This document shows positions 44,139-46,001 of a stretch of 46,001 nucleotides of DNA, piece by piece; the stretch's first letter is position 1, and each line of letters starts with the position of its first letter. Source of the DNA: Bacteroidota bacterium (lineage in GTDB: Bacteria; Bacteroidota; Bacteroidia; Chitinophagales; Saprospiraceae); the NCBI GenBank assembly GCA_024642665.1, contig JAHEAR010000009.1:35119-81119 (forward strand), given 5' to 3'. The notes beneath the pieces are model-generated. The model made no database searches, was not told where the DNA came from, and saw nothing but the letters and a program-made list of their open reading frames with translations. Made by a program: the position numbers and the translations under genes.

Positions 44139-44663
44139 ATGAATTTCACTTCCATTATACGTGTTACACCATCCGGCTTACAGCCATTACTTGACCTTAG
44201 TCGCAAAACATTTCTTGAAAAATTCTATGCCGACAACAAGCCGGAAAACATAAAGGAGTACATGGACCGAGTATATGCATCGGACCAAATCCGAAAGGAA
44301 TTGGAAAATCCTTTATGTGAATTTTACTTCATGTTTTTAAATGGCGCATTAGCGGGATATTTAAAAATCAATCTTGGGGCTGCGCAAAGCGATATTAAAG
44401 ATGACGAAAGCCTGGAAATCGAACGACTCTATATTGCTGCCGAATTTCAGGGCAAAGGCTTAGGCGCTAAGTTTCTTGAAAAGGCCATGCAGCGGGCAGA
44501 AGAATTAAAATTAGAATATATCTGGCTTGGGGTATGGGAAAAAAATCCGGACGCTATACGCTTTTATAATCGTCATGGGTATGTTCAATTCGGGACGCAT
44601 CCGGTGCGACTGGGGGATGAAATGCAGACGGATTTGCTGATGCGAAAGAAACTGGAGGGTTAA
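44139..44663 (+). CDS. GNAT-family N-acetyltransferase
   Basis: This 174-residue protein starts at the ATG at 44139 (MNFTSIIRVTP), chosen because it matches a normal GNAT N-terminus; the frame is open from 44067. Motif A for acetyl-CoA binding is LEIERLYIAAEFQGKGLGAKFL, with Q-G-K-G-L-G as the pyrophosphate loop. Motif B includes VWEKNPDAIRFYNRHGYVQFG. The substrate (amine, amino acid or protein) is unknown. The gene stands alone after the repeat region. Confidence 0.9.
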   Translation: MNFTSIIRVTPSGLQPLLDLSRKTFLEKFYADNKPENIKEYMDRVYASDQIRKELENPLCEFYFMFLNGALAGYLKINLGAAQSDIKDDESLEIERLYIAAEFQGKGLGAKFLEKAMQRAEELKLEYIWLGVWEKNPDAIRFYNRHGYVQFGTHPVRLGDEMQTDLLMRKKLEG

Positions 44664-44897
44664 CGGTGAAAGGTTAACGGTGAAGGGCAGAAATGGTGGA
44701 AAGGCAGAAATGCAATCAATACAAAGTCTTACCGCATGGCCGTTATTGAAAAATTAAAATTCTGTTGAGATATATCCTAACTGCGTCTCTGCGCCTCTGC
44801 GTGCTGATTATTAATCATTCGTTAGATTGAGAAATTGACTCAGTTAAAAATCTCATATCTGAAGTCTCGCGTCGAAGATTTGAGCTGCAGCGAAAAA

Positions 44898-45788
44898 TCA
44901 TCTGACTACTTTCATCGCCCCAAATACTGCCGTCAACTTCACCGGACTCGTCCCCAAAAACTCACCATCAGATTCTAGAGGGATCGGTGCACCCGAATGA
45001 CTGATTTCAATCTCGCTAAATGAACTGGCCAGCGCCTCCTGGTGTCTTGTGATCTTACCGTTGTATATATCGGGCAACTGAAACAATAAACGCAGCATCT
45101 TTTTAGGCTTCATGATCAGTAAACCAGGAGACTCATTTTCAGCGTGTGGCAACATGTGCATACCACCACCACAATACTTTCCAAAACCGGCCTGAATGGT
45201 TAATATTTTTCCGGCATAAGGTTGTTGATCGCTGATGATCGTTCCCTCCCATTCATGTGGCTTAGTCAATGTTTTTAAAAGGCCATACGGGTAAAGGATA
45301 AACGAAGGAATCTTAAAGGATGCGCGTTTTAAATTAAACACCACGGCGGCATCAATTGCACCACCTACCATATTAAATGCATAACGTCTTTTGCCATCCG
45401 GCCAACTCACCCTGACCAGGTTGAAGGGTTTTGTGTTTTCTTCAAGAATATTTTTTCCTAACAACTCCTTTTTGGTTCCGAATGATCGCACCCAATCGTT
45501 TCCTGTTCCACACGGCAAAACGCCAAAGGTGATTTCTTGGGAGTGATTTCCGGCAAGTTGCATTAGTGTATTTCCGCAATGATGTACCGTGCCATCACCC
45601 CCGACAAAAAGAAAATGTCTGGCACCCTCTGTGTACAATGATGAAAGCACGCGATGTAATTCTTCAATCGAATGCGTGTGATGATCGTGAAAGGAAATTT
45701 GATTTTGTTTTAAAAAAGCATTCCATTTCTTCCATCCGGAAGAACATGTTTGTCTGTTTACGATGACATGCCAAATGGTATTAGCCAT
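44898..45788 (-). CDS. Diacylglycerol-kinase-family lipid kinase (YegS/DgkB-like)
   Basis: This 296-residue protein has the DAGK catalytic signature FLFVGGDGTVHHCGN (GGDGT loop) and the adjacent GVLPCGTGNDWVRSFG. The C-terminal beta domain (GKYCGGGMHMLPHAENESPG onward) matches YegS/DgkB. The family phosphorylates diacylglycerol, ceramide or similar lipids using ATP and Mg. Which lipid is used here is unknown. The gene stands alone, flanked by word-repeat DNA on its 5' side. Confidence 0.9.
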   Translation of the reverse strand: MANTIWHVIVNRQTCSSGWKKWNAFLKQNQISFHDHHTHSIEELHRVLSSLYTEGARHFLFVGGDGTVHHCGNTLMQLAGNHSQEITFGVLPCGTGNDWVRSFGTKKELLGKNILEENTKPFNLVRVSWPDGKRRYAFNMVGGAIDAAVVFNLKRASFKIPSFILYPYGLLKTLTKPHEWEGTIISDQQPYAGKILTIQAGFGKYCGGGMHMLPHAENESPGLLIMKPKKMLRLLFQLPDIYNGKITRHQEALASSFSEIEISHSGAPIPLESDGEFLGTSPVKLTAVFGAMKVVR

Positions 45789-45832
45789 TTTTGTTTTTTA
45801 AGACTTCTAAATGAATTTTGATTTCAAATTAG

Positions 45833-46001
45833 TCTGCGCAAATCTGCGTTATCCGCTGGAGAATTTATTTCCGTAATTCGTAATTTGACCTACGCCTCCC
45901 TTGCCCCTAAATCCCCTAAAGGGGACTTCAAGAATATATCTGCGCAAATCTGCTGTCCATATCGATCGGGAGCTGGAGATTTATTTTCGTAATTCGTAAT
46001 T
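45833..46001. repeat. Imperfect tandem duplication with CGTAATT pairs
   Basis: TCTGCGCAAATCTGC occurs at 45833-45847 and 45939-45953, GCTGGAGA at 45855 and 45972, and CGTAATT x2 at 45872-45885 and 45988-46001. The order is the same, about 106-117 bp apart, so a block was duplicated. Between them, CCCCTAAAT/CCCCTAAAG (45904-45921) and the palindrome CCCCTAAAGGGG (45913-45924) form another short repeat. No gene is seen. Confidence 0.85.

Noticed and set aside
1-46001. tRNA, rRNA, insertion sequence or prophage genes
   Set aside because: None could be recognised by eye on either strand; a dedicated scan was not possible.

Overview
The window looks like a chromosomal segment of a Bacteroidota bacterium, most likely from the Saprospiria. 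The evidence is: a giant cell-surface protein with tandem GCDSIR repeats and a gliding-motility/type IX secretion C-terminal domain; many exported Sec-signal proteins and lipoproteins; DUF5777- and YceI-type periplasmic proteins; SprB-like repeats fused to OmpA; and TAnnTTTG-type promoter boxes. No phage, transposase, CRISPR, rRNA or tRNA gene was seen. The taxon is inferred from protein style only.

Layout. 1-5100: a cut M14 carboxypeptidase, a small exported protein, and a leftward run of three exported or membrane proteins (S33 aminopeptidase lipoprotein, class-C SxxK hydrolase, DUF1624-like membrane protein). 5393-6896: an overlapping pair, a THEP1-like P-loop NTPase and an unrecognised integral membrane protein. 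6897-7470: a gene-free stretch with several strong hairpins. 7471-10580: a rightward operon of two haem-c lipoproteins, an anchored OB-fold protein, YceI and a DUF5777 barrel. 10730-20531: a small unknown protein, an M24 aminopeptidase, the 1344-residue repeat protein, a leftward glycosyltransferase/FkbM methyltransferase pair, and an M1 peptidase. 20668-29149: housekeeping and accessory genes (AlkD-like, ABC permease, IMPase, DinB-like, Gfo/Idh/MocA, OmpA fusion, ATP-grasp).

29272-38596: a WG-repeat protein, then a secreted PEP-synthase-like dikinase whose domain order resembles plant glucan water dikinase. It is translationally coupled (ATGA) to an SxxK hydrolase. A leftward pair converges on these: a second SxxK hydrolase and a HEAT-repeat protein with an ATP/ADP-translocase-like membrane domain. 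39646-43344 is full-length methionine synthase with a promoter and a SAM-I-like leader. A GNAT acetyltransferase and a DAG-kinase-family lipid kinase follow.

The most unusual signal is between the genes. Intergenic regions carry tandem DNA words with a 7-nt (sometimes 8-nt) period. Some are clean arrays, such as GCCCTAC x7, CCCATCA x4, GCCCCAT x3 and CGTAATT x3. Others are degenerate chains of NNGACNN heptads, found at five separate loci on both strands. The words differ but the period persists, which suggests a genome-wide mechanism rather than chance.
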